Of a stretch of 6,135 bases of DNA, positions 1-6,135 are shown piece after piece. How positions within the stretch are numbered: the stretch's first letter is position 1; every line of letters begins with the position of its first letter. The DNA comes from Planctomycetales bacterium (GTDB lineage: Bacteria; Planctomycetota; Planctomycetia; Planctomycetales; Planctomycetaceae): NCBI GenBank assembly GCA_020050375.1, contig JAGVKR010000405.1, forward strand, positions 1 through 6,135, written 5' to 3'. Under the pieces are notes generated by a model that had not been told where the DNA came from, made no database searches, and saw only the letters and a program-made list of their open reading frames with translations. The position numbers were made by a program, and so were the translations under genes.

Positions 1-840
1 AACGGCGCCGACGACAATGCCTCGGGGACGGGGGCCCTGCTCGAGCTGGCGCGGCGGCTGGGGGCGCGCAAAGAAAAACTGCCGCGCCGGATCGTGTTCA
101 TCGCCTTCACCGGTGAAGAAACCGGCCTGATCGGTTCGGCGCGCTACACGCGCGAGCCGGTCTTCCCGCTCGAGAAGACGATCGCCATGCTCAACATGGA
201 TATGGTCGGCCGCCTCAAGGACGACAAGCTGACGGTCTTCGGCACCGGCACCGCCCCCATCTGGGAAGGGATGCTCAACGAGCTGGGCAAGGAGTTGAAG
301 TTCCAATACAGTTTTAAGCCCGAAGGTTTCGGCCCCAGCGATCACTCTTCGTTTTATGCCAAGCAGATTCCCGTCCTGCACTTTTTTACCGGGACGCACA
401 GCGACTATCACCGCCCCACCGACGATTGGGACAAGATCAACATCCCCGGCACCGAACGGGTCGTCGACCTGGTCGAAAAGATGCTCGTCCAGCTCGCACA
501 AACTCCCGAACGGCCGCAATATGTCGCCGTCAAAGGGACGGCCGATATTTCCTCGCGGGAAGGAATGGGGTCCCGCCCGTACCTCGGCAGCATCCCTGAC
601 TTCAGCAGTGAGATGCCGGGCTACACCCTCGGAGGAGTCGCACCGGGCGGCCCGGCCGAAAAGGGAGGCCTGAAGGCGGGCGACCGCATCATCCAACTGG
701 GGATGGTCAAGATCGAAAGCCTCGAAGACTTCGATCTGGCGCTCAGGCGGTTCGCCCCCGGCGATACGGTCGATGTCACCGTGATGCGCGGCACGGAGAA
801 AGTCACCGTCAAGGTGACGCTCGACAAGCCGCGCGGGTGA
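1..840 (+). CDS. M28-family zinc metallopeptidase with C-terminal PDZ domain (5' end missing)
   Basis: The frame is open from base 1 to the TGA at 838-840, giving 279 residues. The true start lies before the window; the GTG at 94 is an internal Val codon (residue 32). The first ~170 residues are the M28 aminopeptidase core. GADDNASG (residues 2-9) carries the bridging zinc Asp. GEE (38-40) holds the general-base Glu and a zinc Glu. NMDM (Asp67) supplies another ligand, and HSDYHRPTD (133-141) the last zinc His, probably His137. The first H-x-D zinc motif of the family must lie upstream. Residues ~190-279 form a PDZ domain (PYLGSIPDF, then SPAEKAGL-like GPAEKGGLKAGDRI), as in many planctomycete M28 proteins. 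Members hydrolyse N-terminal residues from peptides, usually in the periplasm or outside the cell; the signal sequence cannot be checked here. Substrate unknown. The gene converges on the DUF481 gene. Confidence 0.93.
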   Translation, partial: NGADDNASGTGALLELARRLGARKEKLPRRIVFIAFTGEETGLIGSARYTREPVFPLEKTIAMLNMDMVGRLKDDKLTVFGTGTAPIWEGMLNELGKELKFQYSFKPEGFGPSDHSSFYAKQIPVLHFFTGTHSDYHRPTDDWDKINIPGTERVVDLVEKMLVQLAQTPERPQYVAVKGTADISSREGMGSRPYLGSIPDFSSEMPGYTLGGVAPGGPAEKGGLKAGDRIIQLGMVKIESLEDFDLALRRFAPGDTVDVTVMRGTEKVTVKVTLDKPRG

Positions 841-850
841 TGCCTGGCCT

Positions 851-1927
851 TCACTTCCGCAGATAGACGATTGCCACGTTGGTGGTGAAGTCGTTGGGGA
901 GGCGGCCAGGGTTGGGTTCGCTGATGTACTGGTACTGGAAGCCGAGCTTCATGCTCCAGCGCTCCTGCTCGTCGAAGGCGAAGAGAAACGACGTCTGGCT
1001 TTGAGCCCGCGCGACTTCGAGGGCCGAGAGGCTGGGGAAGACGATTGTTTTCTGCTCCCACTTCAAACGGTCCCACATCGGCAGGCGCAGCTCGATTTCG
1101 CCGAACATGTCGGGAGTGGTGCGATTTCGCGTCGGGTTGTTGAAGAACTCGGTCGTCACGCCGGGGCCGATCCGCAATAGCAGCCGCCGTTGCTCTTCGA
1201 AGAAGAAGCGATACCCCGCCCCGCCGGAGAACGTGCCGCGGTAATTGAGATTTTGCAACTGGTCGTACTGATCCATGAGCTTGGTGAACGTCATCCAGTT
1301 CGAGCCGTGGTAGTAGTCGGTGGTCGAGTTGGCGAACCAGCGATTGGCGACGACGACGTCGTTCGATTCGCCGAACTGCCCCTGCAGGTTGATCTGCGTC
1401 GAGCGCAGTTCCTGCTTCTTCTCGAAATCGGCGGCGAAATCGACGAAATTCTGGTTACTGTTACCGGCCAGCAACCGGCCCCCGATCGAGATCCGCGACG
1501 TCCAATCGTGAAAACCGGCCGAGAACCGGCGCCAGAAGCGCTCGAACTCCTTCGGTGGCGGTGGGACGATCAGATCGAGGTCCGGGATGATCGCGCCTTC
1601 GGGCAGTCCCGGCTCGGTTGAGCCGAAACCCGGATCCCCCGCGTCGATGAAGAGCGACGGAATGAGGTCGGACGACAGGGAGGGACTGACCTGCGGCCCG
1701 TCCATCTGATTCAGCGGAAAAAACGTCGGGATGTCGTCGCCGTCAGTTGCGATCAACCCCGCTTTCACGGCGGTCCCCTGATTGGCGCGGATCTGCACCG
1801 CCGCTGCGCTGGAGGATTCCCGAGTGTCATCCGCTGCATGGGAAGTGCCCGCGGGCGCCGCGAGCAGGCCAATGGCCAGCAGGGCGTGTCGCACAAAGAG
1901 TGCGACTTCATTCTGGTTGTGCATCAT
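851..1927 (-). CDS. DUF481-family outer-membrane beta-barrel protein (YdiY-like)
   Basis: This 358-residue protein reads from ATG 1927. The frame extends five codons upstream to a TTG at 1942, and a second ATG follows at 1924; none has a clear SD, so the ATG choice rests on codon preference. Residues 1-31 look like a Sec signal peptide, with hydrophobic FVRHALLAIGLLAAP and a probable cut after SHA. Residues ~32-140 are a low-complexity, Pro/Asp-rich linker containing PPPP. From ~145 to the end the protein fits DUF481 (PF04338, 'salt-induced outer membrane protein'): GGRLLAGNSNQN opens the barrel, GAGYRFF and RIGPGV are mid-barrel strands, and FQYQYISEPNPG precedes a terminal strand. Alternating hydrophobic residues support an outer-membrane barrel. 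The end is YLRK, not the usual terminal aromatic residue. Biological role is unknown for the family. It appears monocistronic, with its own promoter at 2008-2036. Confidence 0.85.
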   Translation of the reverse strand: MMHNQNEVALFVRHALLAIGLLAAPAGTSHAADDTRESSSAAAVQIRANQGTAVKAGLIATDGDDIPTFFPLNQMDGPQVSPSLSSDLIPSLFIDAGDPGFGSTEPGLPEGAIIPDLDLIVPPPPKEFERFWRRFSAGFHDWTSRISIGGRLLAGNSNQNFVDFAADFEKKQELRSTQINLQGQFGESNDVVVANRWFANSTTDYYHGSNWMTFTKLMDQYDQLQNLNYRGTFSGGAGYRFFFEEQRRLLLRIGPGVTTEFFNNPTRNRTTPDMFGEIELRLPMWDRLKWEQKTIVFPSLSALEVARAQSQTSFLFAFDEQERWSMKLGFQYQYISEPNPGRLPNDFTTNVAIVYLRK

Positions 1928-2007
1928 GGTGGGGGGAATCAAGGTGTGTGGTCGACGGAGAATCGATGCTGCGCCGTTCCGTCGGTGAATCGTGAGAGGG
2001 GGGAGGG

Positions 2008-2036
2008 ATTCTAGTCCGCCTGTCGAATCACCTCAA
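2008..2036 (-). promoter_or_regulatory. Sigma70-like promoter for the DUF481 gene
   Basis: On the minus strand TTGAGG (2036-2031) is followed after exactly 17 bp by TAGAAT (2013-2008). The -35 matches consensus at 4 of 6 bases, including the TTGA core, and the -10 at 5 of 6. Transcription would start near 2001, giving a leader of about 75 nt before ATG 1927. The optimal spacing and correct orientation make this the best promoter in the window. Experimental proof is lacking. Confidence 0.6.
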
Positions 2037-2048
2037 CCCGGATCAGCG

Positions 2049-2063
2049 GCGCAGGGACTGCGC
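2049..2063. repeat. Small perfect inverted repeat upstream of the DUF481 promoter
   Basis: GCGCAG (2049-2054) and CTGCGC (2058-2063) are perfect 6-bp arms around GGA. The element ends 12 bp upstream (promoter sense) of the -35 box at 2036, where an activator site could sit. In GC-rich DNA such a short palindrome can easily arise by chance, and no T-run follows, so a terminator is unlikely. Confidence 0.3.
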
Positions 2064-2159
2064 AGCACGTGCACTCGCCCCGGTTTAACGCATCGCTACA
2101 TTGTAATGCGCAGGCGTGCGAGTTTGGGAGACATGGCGGGGGCGCTCGCTCGCGCAATT

Positions 2160-2187
2160 CCGAATGTCGAAATCCAAATGTCGAAGG
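2160..2187. repeat. 14-bp direct repeat in an A-rich patch
   Basis: CCGAATGTCGAA (2160-2171) recurs as CCAAATGTCGAA (2174-2185), one mismatch in 12, with a 14-bp period. An A-rich run (2186-2206, with two AAAAAC units) follows. The low-GC patch stands out from its GC-rich surroundings. It resembles the degenerate GAATGTCGAAATCC-type intergenic repeats I associate with planctomycete genomes. That resemblance is from memory and was not searched. No terminal inverted repeats or target-site duplication are visible. Confidence 0.5.
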
Positions 2188-2329
2188 AAAAACAAAAACG
2201 CAAAAGCGTGTTGACAACGATCCGGTGCGTCCGCTGTTCGGCCACCGGGAACGGCCTTAGAATCGGCGCGGGAAACTCCTGCGGTGGGATTCATCGTCCT
2301 TGAACCAAAATCCTCCTCACAATCCACAG

Positions 2330-2474
2330 ATGTCGCGATGCGGAACGCACTTCGTTATGGGGTCGGGCGATTCCGATCCGGGGAGGCGCGACGACGAACG
2401 TCCGCGGCATCGCGTGCGGATCACCAAGCCGTTCTATCTCGGCGTGTTCGAAGTGACGCAGGGGGAGCACGAAC
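2330..2474 (+). pseudogene. Truncated formylglycine-generating-enzyme (SUMF1) domain fragment
   Basis: The frame beginning at ATG 2330 encodes the start of an FGE-sulfatase domain (PF03781). [11 protein letters not shown] is followed by [17 protein letters not shown] and GVFEVTQGE, matching the family's 'F-x-MGS ... DE-x-P-x-H-x-V ... PFYLG-x-x-EVTQ' opening in order and spacing. Homology stops at about GEHER (near 2474). Beyond that the same frame is Arg/Pro-rich nonsense lying over a different gene fragment. The intact domain is usually over 200 residues, so its calcium-binding, catalytic and C-terminal parts are absent here. The segment normally preceding MGS ('N-x-I-GM-x-F-x-x-I-PAG') is also not recognisable in this frame. 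Intact relatives oxidise a sulfatase cysteine or act as accessory domains in large planctomycete proteins; this piece cannot. It could still be transcribed. Confidence 0.75.
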
Positions 2475-2633
2475 GGCGATCTGATCCTGGTCCGCCTCAA
2501 CTTGAGCGGCTACATCGAAGAGTCGCGAACGAACATCATCGGCCGCACCTGGTCCCACCCCGCGTACGCCGGCAACTGCGTCTACGCGCGCAGCGACAAT
2601 GAAATCGTCTGTGTCGCGCTCCCCCCGAAGTGA
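2472..2633 (+). pseudogene. C-terminal remnant of a PQQ-like beta-propeller protein
   Basis: In a different frame from the preceding fragment, 53 codons from Asn 2472 end in TGA 2631-2633. The text reads [17 protein letters not shown], then [20 protein letters not shown] and EIVCVALPPK. This matches the last blades of PQQ-like (outer-membrane-assembly BamB-type) propellers in planctomycetes, where 'W-x-x-P-x-x-x-G-x-x-Y-x-R' and 'L-x-C-x-x-L' close the protein. An in-frame TGA lies just upstream (2454-2456) and no ATG follows, so it is a decapitated 3' end and not a small gene. The natural stop codon is retained. Homology recognition is by eye. The gene was probably the original upstream neighbour of addB before a deletion. 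Confidence 0.68.
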
Positions 2634-2654
2634 CGCAGGCGGCACCGAATGTCG

Positions 2655-2660
2655 TACAAT
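2655..2660 (+). promoter_or_regulatory. Candidate -10 box for the addB operon
   Basis: TACAAT matches the -10 consensus at 5 of 6 bases and sits 61 bp before ATG 2722. The only -35-like match, GTGACG at 2630-2635, is 19 bp away and overlaps the stop of the PQQ remnant, so the pairing is weak. Transcription would start near 2667, just at the hairpin that follows. Confidence 0.3.
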
Positions 2661-2667
2661 GCGCCTG

Positions 2668-2682
2668 CCGTCCGATGGACGG
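2668..2682 (+). repeat. Perfect 6-bp hairpin in the addB leader
   Basis: CCGTCC (2668-2673) and GGACGG (2677-2682) form a perfect stem around GAT. If transcription starts from the TACAAT box, this hairpin is at the very 5' end of the mRNA. A weak terminator for the upstream remnant is the alternative, but only three Ts follow (AAGTTTCA), so that is doubtful. Confidence 0.4.
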
Positions 2683-2721
2683 AAGTTTCACTGATCCTTC
2701 ATCCGCCAAAATCATCACGGC

Positions 2722-5700
2722 ATGGCAGCATCGATCGAAGTCCTGACGGGGATCGCCGGCAGCGGTAAGACAACCCGCCTGCTGGAGCTGTATCGGCGCG
2801 CCCTGAGCCAGGCTCAAAACGAGGCCCGGCCGGGGACCAACCTGTGGCTCACCCCTTCGAGCCATTCGCGTAGCGCCGTGCTGGAACGGCTGTGCGACGG
2901 CCAACTGCCTGTCGTGTTCGCGCCGAATGTTTTGACCTTCAAGGACTTCGCCGAACGAATCCTGCGGGGGGCGCCGCAGCAGATTTCGCCCCTCTCGCCG
3001 GAGATGCAGCGGCATCTGCTGCGGCGGATCGTCGGTCGCCAGCTCAGCCGCAAAGCACTCCCTCATTTTTCGAGCATCGCCGAGACGGCCGGGTTCCTCG
3101 ATCTGGTGACGGCCTTCATCACCGAATTGAAACGCAGCGAAACCTGGCCCGAAGCTTTCACCGAAGCCTGCCGGCAGCGTGGCCTGCGCCCCGCCGACCG
3201 CGAGCTTGCCGGGATCTATCGTGAATACCAGGCAATGCTTCTCGACGGCGGCGTCTACGACTGCGAAGGCCGGTTCTGGTCGGCGGGCGAGGCTCTGAAG
3301 GCGGGGCATTGGGGGCCGTTCGCCGAGCTGTCGCTGGTCGTCGTCGACGGCTTCACCGACTTCACGCACACGCAGCACAACATCCTCAATCTGCTGGCGG
3401 ATCGTGTCGGGCGCCTGGCGGTGTCGCTTCCGCTCGAAAGTCCGATGAGGCGCGGCGACCTGTTCGCGAAATCGCAGATGGTTCTCGATCGACTGCAAGC
3501 ATCGGGGCCGGTCAGTATCACTTCGATCGAGCTGCCGGGTACTTCCAACGACTGGCTGCGTCCGGCGTTTCGACACGTTTCGCAGATGCTGTTCGCCAAT
3601 CCGCGCGAAACGGCGCGGGCCGGTGCGGCGGAGGGCATCGAGGTTGTCGCCGCGGCCGGTCAGCAGGGAGAGGTGAACTGGCTCGCGGCCCGGGTCAAGC
3701 AACTGTTGCTCGCAGGGGCACGGCCGGGAGAGATTGTTGTGGCGGTCCGCGACCTGGCCGACTATCGCGATCTGCTCGTGGACCGCTTCGCCGCCGCGAA
3801 TATCCCCTTTGTCTGCGGCTCCGAAACGTCGCTCGACGAGCTGCCGATCTGCCGCGCGCTGGTGCAGGTGTTGCAACTCGAGCTCGAAGACTGGCCGTTC
3901 CGCCGGCTGATGGCGGTGCTCGATTCGAGTTACTTCCAGCCGAAATGGCGCAGCGCTGCCGCCGACGACGGCGCGAGCGTCCGCGACGTGGCCAAAGTTC
4001 TCAGGCGGATGAAATTGAGCGAAGGCCGCGCGCGGATACTTGATCGACTCGAAAAGGCTTCCCGCGAGGAAGCCGGTTCCCCCGCAGAACAGGAGGAAGG
4101 TCGACTCGATCGCGCGGTCATCCGCCGCGCGCTGGCGCTGCTCAGGCAACTGTCGGAGGCCACTGAGGGGCTGCGCCGGTCGCACGATCTGACGGGCTGG
4201 GCGGGGACGATCGGCGGACTCCTTTCGGAGCTCGGCTTCGACAGCGAGACGGCTTCGCTCGCCGCGCCCGAGACGACGACGCCCCTCTCCCCGCGAGTTT
4301 TTCGCGATCGCCTGCAGGCGGCACTTCACGACGCGGCTAAAGCCGAATCGCTGTTCGACGAAGCGCCCGAGAGCCGAACCCTCGCCTGCTTCCTTCCCGA
4401 TCTGACCGACCTGCTCCGGCAATCGCAAGCGCGAATCGGGGCATCCGCCGCGGGACGGGTTCGCATCCTTCCGGCCGAGGACGTCCGCAATCTCGACGTG
4501 CCCGACCTGCTTCTTGCGGGACTCACCGAGCGCAGCTTTCCGCGGATGCAGTCCGACGATTGCCTGTACAGCGAAGCCGAGCGCCGCGAGCTGAATCGCC
4601 AGGGGCTGTCGCTCGCCCATCGCGATCAGCGGGCGCGGGAAGAAATGCTGATGTTCTACAACATCGTCACGCGGGCGCGTCGCCGGCTCGTGTTGACGTA
4701 CCCCGTCGTCACCGCCGACGGGCAGCCGCTTTCTCCCAGTCCGTATCTCACGGCACTCCTCGATCTGTTCGATCCCAACGCGCTTCGCCCGCAATTGGAG
4801 GAAGAGCTCGACCCCATTCCGAAGCCGGAGCGGGTGCTGTCGGCGGCGGATGCGCGCATTCGCGGGATGTTCGAGTTGCTCGACAAGCGGCCGGCGCTCC
4901 TGCGTTCGATCGGAGAACGCCCCGCCTTTCAAGCGACGACATTGAATCTTCTCGCCGCGGTCGACGCTCATGTGGCGCGGTTCGAAACGCCCGGATTCAC
5001 CAACTACGAAGGGATGCTGGAGAATCCCGACAATCTCGAATGGATCCGGGCACGCTTCTCGGCAGAGCGCGAGTTCAGCGCCACGCAACTCGAAGCGTTT
5101 GCCGACTGCCCGTTCGAGTTTTTCGTGTCGCACGTGCTCGGTGTCGAGCCGCTCGCCTCGGTCGAGGTCGAGACCGACTACGGCCGGCGCGGCACGCTTG
5201 TCCACAGTATTCTGGCCGAACTGCACAGGCAGTTGTTCGACGCCGAAGGAGATCCGGCAGCGCCCCGTTCTCCGGCCGACGGCACAGCGATCACTGAGCG
5301 ATTCCATCAATTACTCCGCGAACGGCTGGGGGAACGTCCCGAGCACTCGGCGCTGCAGCAGGCGCTGCTGCAGATCGAAGAGCGTCTTCTCTCCGACTGG
5401 GGGGCGGCGTACGGCGAGCAATGGCAGTCATACGTAGCGGGCCAGCCGGAGGGGGCCGATCGGCCGCCGCTTCCCTCGCGTTTCGAAACGGCGTTCGGCC
5501 GCACGGGCACAGGCCGCAGCGAAGCGGGAACGCTCGAGCCGCTGATCGTCGGGGCCGGAGACCACGCCGTGCGCATCGGCGGGCGGATCGACCGCATCGA
5601 CGTCGGCGTGACAGCCGGGCGGACGGTGTTTACCGTTGTCGATTACAAGACCGGCCGCGCGCGGTCCGACAAGCTTGAAGACATCGCCTCCGGCCGCGCG

Positions 5701-6054
5701 CTGCAACTGGCCCTCTACACACTGGCGGTGTTGCGGCTCGACATCGTCGGTTCGGGTGCCGGGCCGCTGCAAATGGGCTATTGGCACATTCGCGAACAGG
5801 GCTTTTCGCCCGGGATTCGCCAGCGGAAGAAGGCCGACGGTCGCGTCCCCCCGCTCGAAGAGGCGACATGGGAGTCGCTCGTGAAGACTCTCGACGAAGT
5901 GATTCCGCGCCTGGCGACCGCGATGCGATCGGGGCAATTTCCGGTTTTCAACGAAGATCGTTTCTGCACCGGTCGCTGCCCGTTTCATACCGTCTGCCGG
6001 GTGGCTCAAATTCGCGCGCTGCCCCCCCGGCTCGGCAAGATCTGGAGCAAGTGA
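2722..6054 (+). CDS. addB: AddB-type ATP-dependent nuclease subunit (PD-(D/E)XK nuclease)
   Basis: At 1110 residues this is close to the ~1160 of Bacillus AddB. With AddA it would form the cytoplasmic helicase-nuclease that resects double-strand breaks to a Chi-type site and loads RecA. Walker A GIAGSGKT is at residues 10-17, near the N-terminus as usual, which supports ATG 2722 despite no clear SD. LTFKDFAERIL follows. DGFTDFT (209-215) is the degenerate motif-II region of AddB proteins. LLLAGLTERSFP (596-607) and FYNIVTRARRRL (645-656, motif-VI-like) come next. The C-terminal nuclease has His828 (GTLVHSIL), Asp957 (GGRIDRID), Asp974/Lys976 (VDYKTG) and Gln995/Tyr999 (QLALY), equivalent to RecB motifs. 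Cys796 (ADCPFEFF) with Cys1082, Cys1086 and Cys1092 fits the 4Fe-4S staple of AddB, here spaced C-x3-C-x5-C. All nuclease residues are intact, so activity is expected. Confidence 0.92.
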   Translation: MAASIEVLTGIAGSGKTTRLLELYRRALSQAQNEARPGTNLWLTPSSHSRSAVLERLCDGQLPVVFAPNVLTFKDFAERILRGAPQQISPLSPEMQRHLLRRIVGRQLSRKALPHFSSIAETAGFLDLVTAFITELKRSETWPEAFTEACRQRGLRPADRELAGIYREYQAMLLDGGVYDCEGRFWSAGEALKAGHWGPFAELSLVVVDGFTDFTHTQHNILNLLADRVGRLAVSLPLESPMRRGDLFAKSQMVLDRLQASGPVSITSIELPGTSNDWLRPAFRHVSQMLFANPRETARAGAAEGIEVVAAAGQQGEVNWLAARVKQLLLAGARPGEIVVAVRDLADYRDLLVDRFAAANIPFVCGSETSLDELPICRALVQVLQLELEDWPFRRLMAVLDSSYFQPKWRSAAADDGASVRDVAKVLRRMKLSEGRARILDRLEKASREEAGSPAEQEEGRLDRAVIRRALALLRQLSEATEGLRRSHDLTGWAGTIGGLLSELGFDSETASLAAPETTTPLSPRVFRDRLQAALHDAAKAESLFDEAPESRTLACFLPDLTDLLRQSQARIGASAAGRVRILPAEDVRNLDVPDLLLAGLTERSFPRMQSDDCLYSEAERRELNRQGLSLAHRDQRAREEMLMFYNIVTRARRRLVLTYPVVTADGQPLSPSPYLTALLDLFDPNALRPQLEEELDPIPKPERVLSAADARIRGMFELLDKRPALLRSIGERPAFQATTLNLLAAVDAHVARFETPGFTNYEGMLENPDNLEWIRARFSAEREFSATQLEAFADCPFEFFVSHVLGVEPLASVEVETDYGRRGTLVHSILAELHRQLFDAEGDPAAPRSPADGTAITERFHQLLRERLGERPEHSALQQALLQIEERLLSDWGAAYGEQWQSYVAGQPEGADRPPLPSRFETAFGRTGTGRSEAGTLEPLIVGAGDHAVRIGGRIDRIDVGVTAGRTVFTVVDYKTGRARSDKLEDIASGRALQLALYTLAVLRLDIVGSGAGPLQMGYWHIREQGFSPGIRQRKKADGRVPPLEEATWESLVKTLDEVIPRLATAMRSGQFPVFNEDRFCTGRCPFHTVCRVAQIRALPPRLGKIWSK

Positions 6055-6055
6055 C

Positions 6056-6135
6056 TTGGCCGCGAAGAAACGCGACTCCCGACCAGCTCCCGCGCCCGAG
6101 GCCTCCGGCGAAAGTGCGGCGCCTGCGCCCCCCCT
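6056..6135 (+). CDS. Start of the next operon gene, possibly addA (3' end missing)
   Basis: One base after the addB stop, TTG 6056 opens a frame that stays open to the window edge (26 complete codons). GGAG at 6044-6047, inside the end of addB, lies 8 nt ahead and is a plausible SD, suggesting translational coupling. The peptide begins with Met (from TTG), then AAKKRDSRPAPAPEASGE, a basic then Ala/Pro-rich leader with no domain. In AddAB operons addA commonly follows addB, and short disordered leaders before the Q-motif and Walker A occur, so the UvrD-like helicase subunit is the leading guess. An alternative GTG at 6051 overlapping the stop (GTGA) opens another frame whose Arg/Pro/Cys-rich text looks like a shadow. 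The identity is inference from position only. Confidence 0.45.
   Translation, partial: MAAKKRDSRPAPAPEASGESAAPAPP

Larger units (their letters stand above)
1943..2329. other. Intergenic region without a supported gene
   Basis: No reading frame here looks coding: the short open frames overlap each other on both strands, and none has a recognisable motif or initiation context. The stretch holds the DUF481 promoter, an inverted repeat (2049-2063), and an A-rich patch with a 14-bp direct repeat (2160-2187). It also has an isolated perfect TTGACA (2211-2216) and an isolated TAGAAT (2258-2263). These two boxes are 41 bp apart and so do not form one promoter. The right part may be the old upstream region of the FGE-domain gene whose fragment follows. 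Confidence 0.6.

Noticed and set aside
802..818. Perfect inverted repeat GTCACC-N5-GGTGAC as a terminator for the M28 gene
   Set aside because: It lies within the PDZ coding sequence (VTVKVT), before the stop, and no T-run follows. Alternating Val/Thr/Lys codons explain it.
94..840. GTG 94 as the start of the M28 gene
   Set aside because: The frame is open back to base 1, and the upstream residues contain the essential GADDNASG zinc motif, so GTG 94 is internal.
1190..1621. Plus-strand open frame of 143 codons opposite the DUF481 gene
   Set aside because: It is antisense to a gene with a signal peptide and family motifs, and it has no initiation context or recognisable domain of its own.
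2211..2263. TTGACA (2211-2216) and TAGAAT (2258-2263) as a promoter for the FGE fragment
   Set aside because: The boxes are individually good, but they are 41 bp apart and neither has a partner at 16-18 bp.
2300..2602. The 100-codon frame from TTG 2300 as an intact small chimeric protein
   Set aside because: Only the part up to about 2474 resembles a family. The rest is a shadow over the PQQ remnant, which reads sensibly in another frame.
2536..5310. A 924-codon open frame on the minus strand, almost fully antisense to addB
   Set aside because: Its codons align exactly with the addB codons, so antisense stops would need TTA, CTA or TCA in the sense strand. These Leu/Ser codons are rare at this GC content. 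The translation is Arg/Gln-rich without domains, while addB shows motif conservation.
1..6135. CRISPR array, tRNA, rRNA, transposase, attachment site or toxin-antitoxin pair
   Set aside because: I looked on both strands and saw no regularly spaced repeats, cloverleaf, transposase motifs, terminal inverted repeats or paired small genes. The AddB nuclease belongs to housekeeping recombination repair and does not by itself indicate a defence island.

Overview
The window is a high-GC bacterial chromosomal segment, most likely from a member of the Planctomycetota. That assignment is an inference from four signs: an M28 metallopeptidase fused to a C-terminal PDZ domain, a DUF481 outer-membrane protein, remnants of SUMF1/FGE-type and PQQ-propeller-type genes (both greatly expanded in planctomycetes), and start codons mostly without a Shine-Dalgarno sequence. 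No ribosomal RNA or other phylogenetic marker is present to settle it.

Layout. Positions 1-840 (+) hold the 3' part of a secreted-type M28 zinc peptidase with a PDZ domain. It converges, with a 10-bp gap, on a gene at 851-1927 (-) for a DUF481-type outer-membrane beta-barrel protein with a clear signal peptide. That gene has a good sigma70-like promoter (TTGAGG, 17 bp, TAGAAT). The next roughly 790 bp (1928-2721) contain no intact gene. They hold the promoter, two small perfect inverted repeats, an A-rich patch with a 14-bp direct repeat, and two gene fragments lying side by side in different frames: the start of an FGE-sulfatase (SUMF1) domain that breaks off at about 2474, and the last ~54 codons of a PQQ-like beta-propeller protein ending at 2633. 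This looks like a deletion or recombination scar.

From 2722 to the right edge lies a repair operon. A full-length AddB-type gene (1110 aa) has an N-terminal Walker A motif, a degenerate UvrD-like body, and a C-terminal RecB-type PD-(D/E)XK nuclease with an iron-sulfur cysteine staple. One base after its stop, a second reading frame opens at a TTG with an SD-like GGAG and runs off the edge. By position it is the best candidate for addA, but no diagnostic motif is inside the window.

The intact genes belong to known families. I see no convincing new multi-gene system. The most unusual part is the fused remnants and repeats at 2040-2700.
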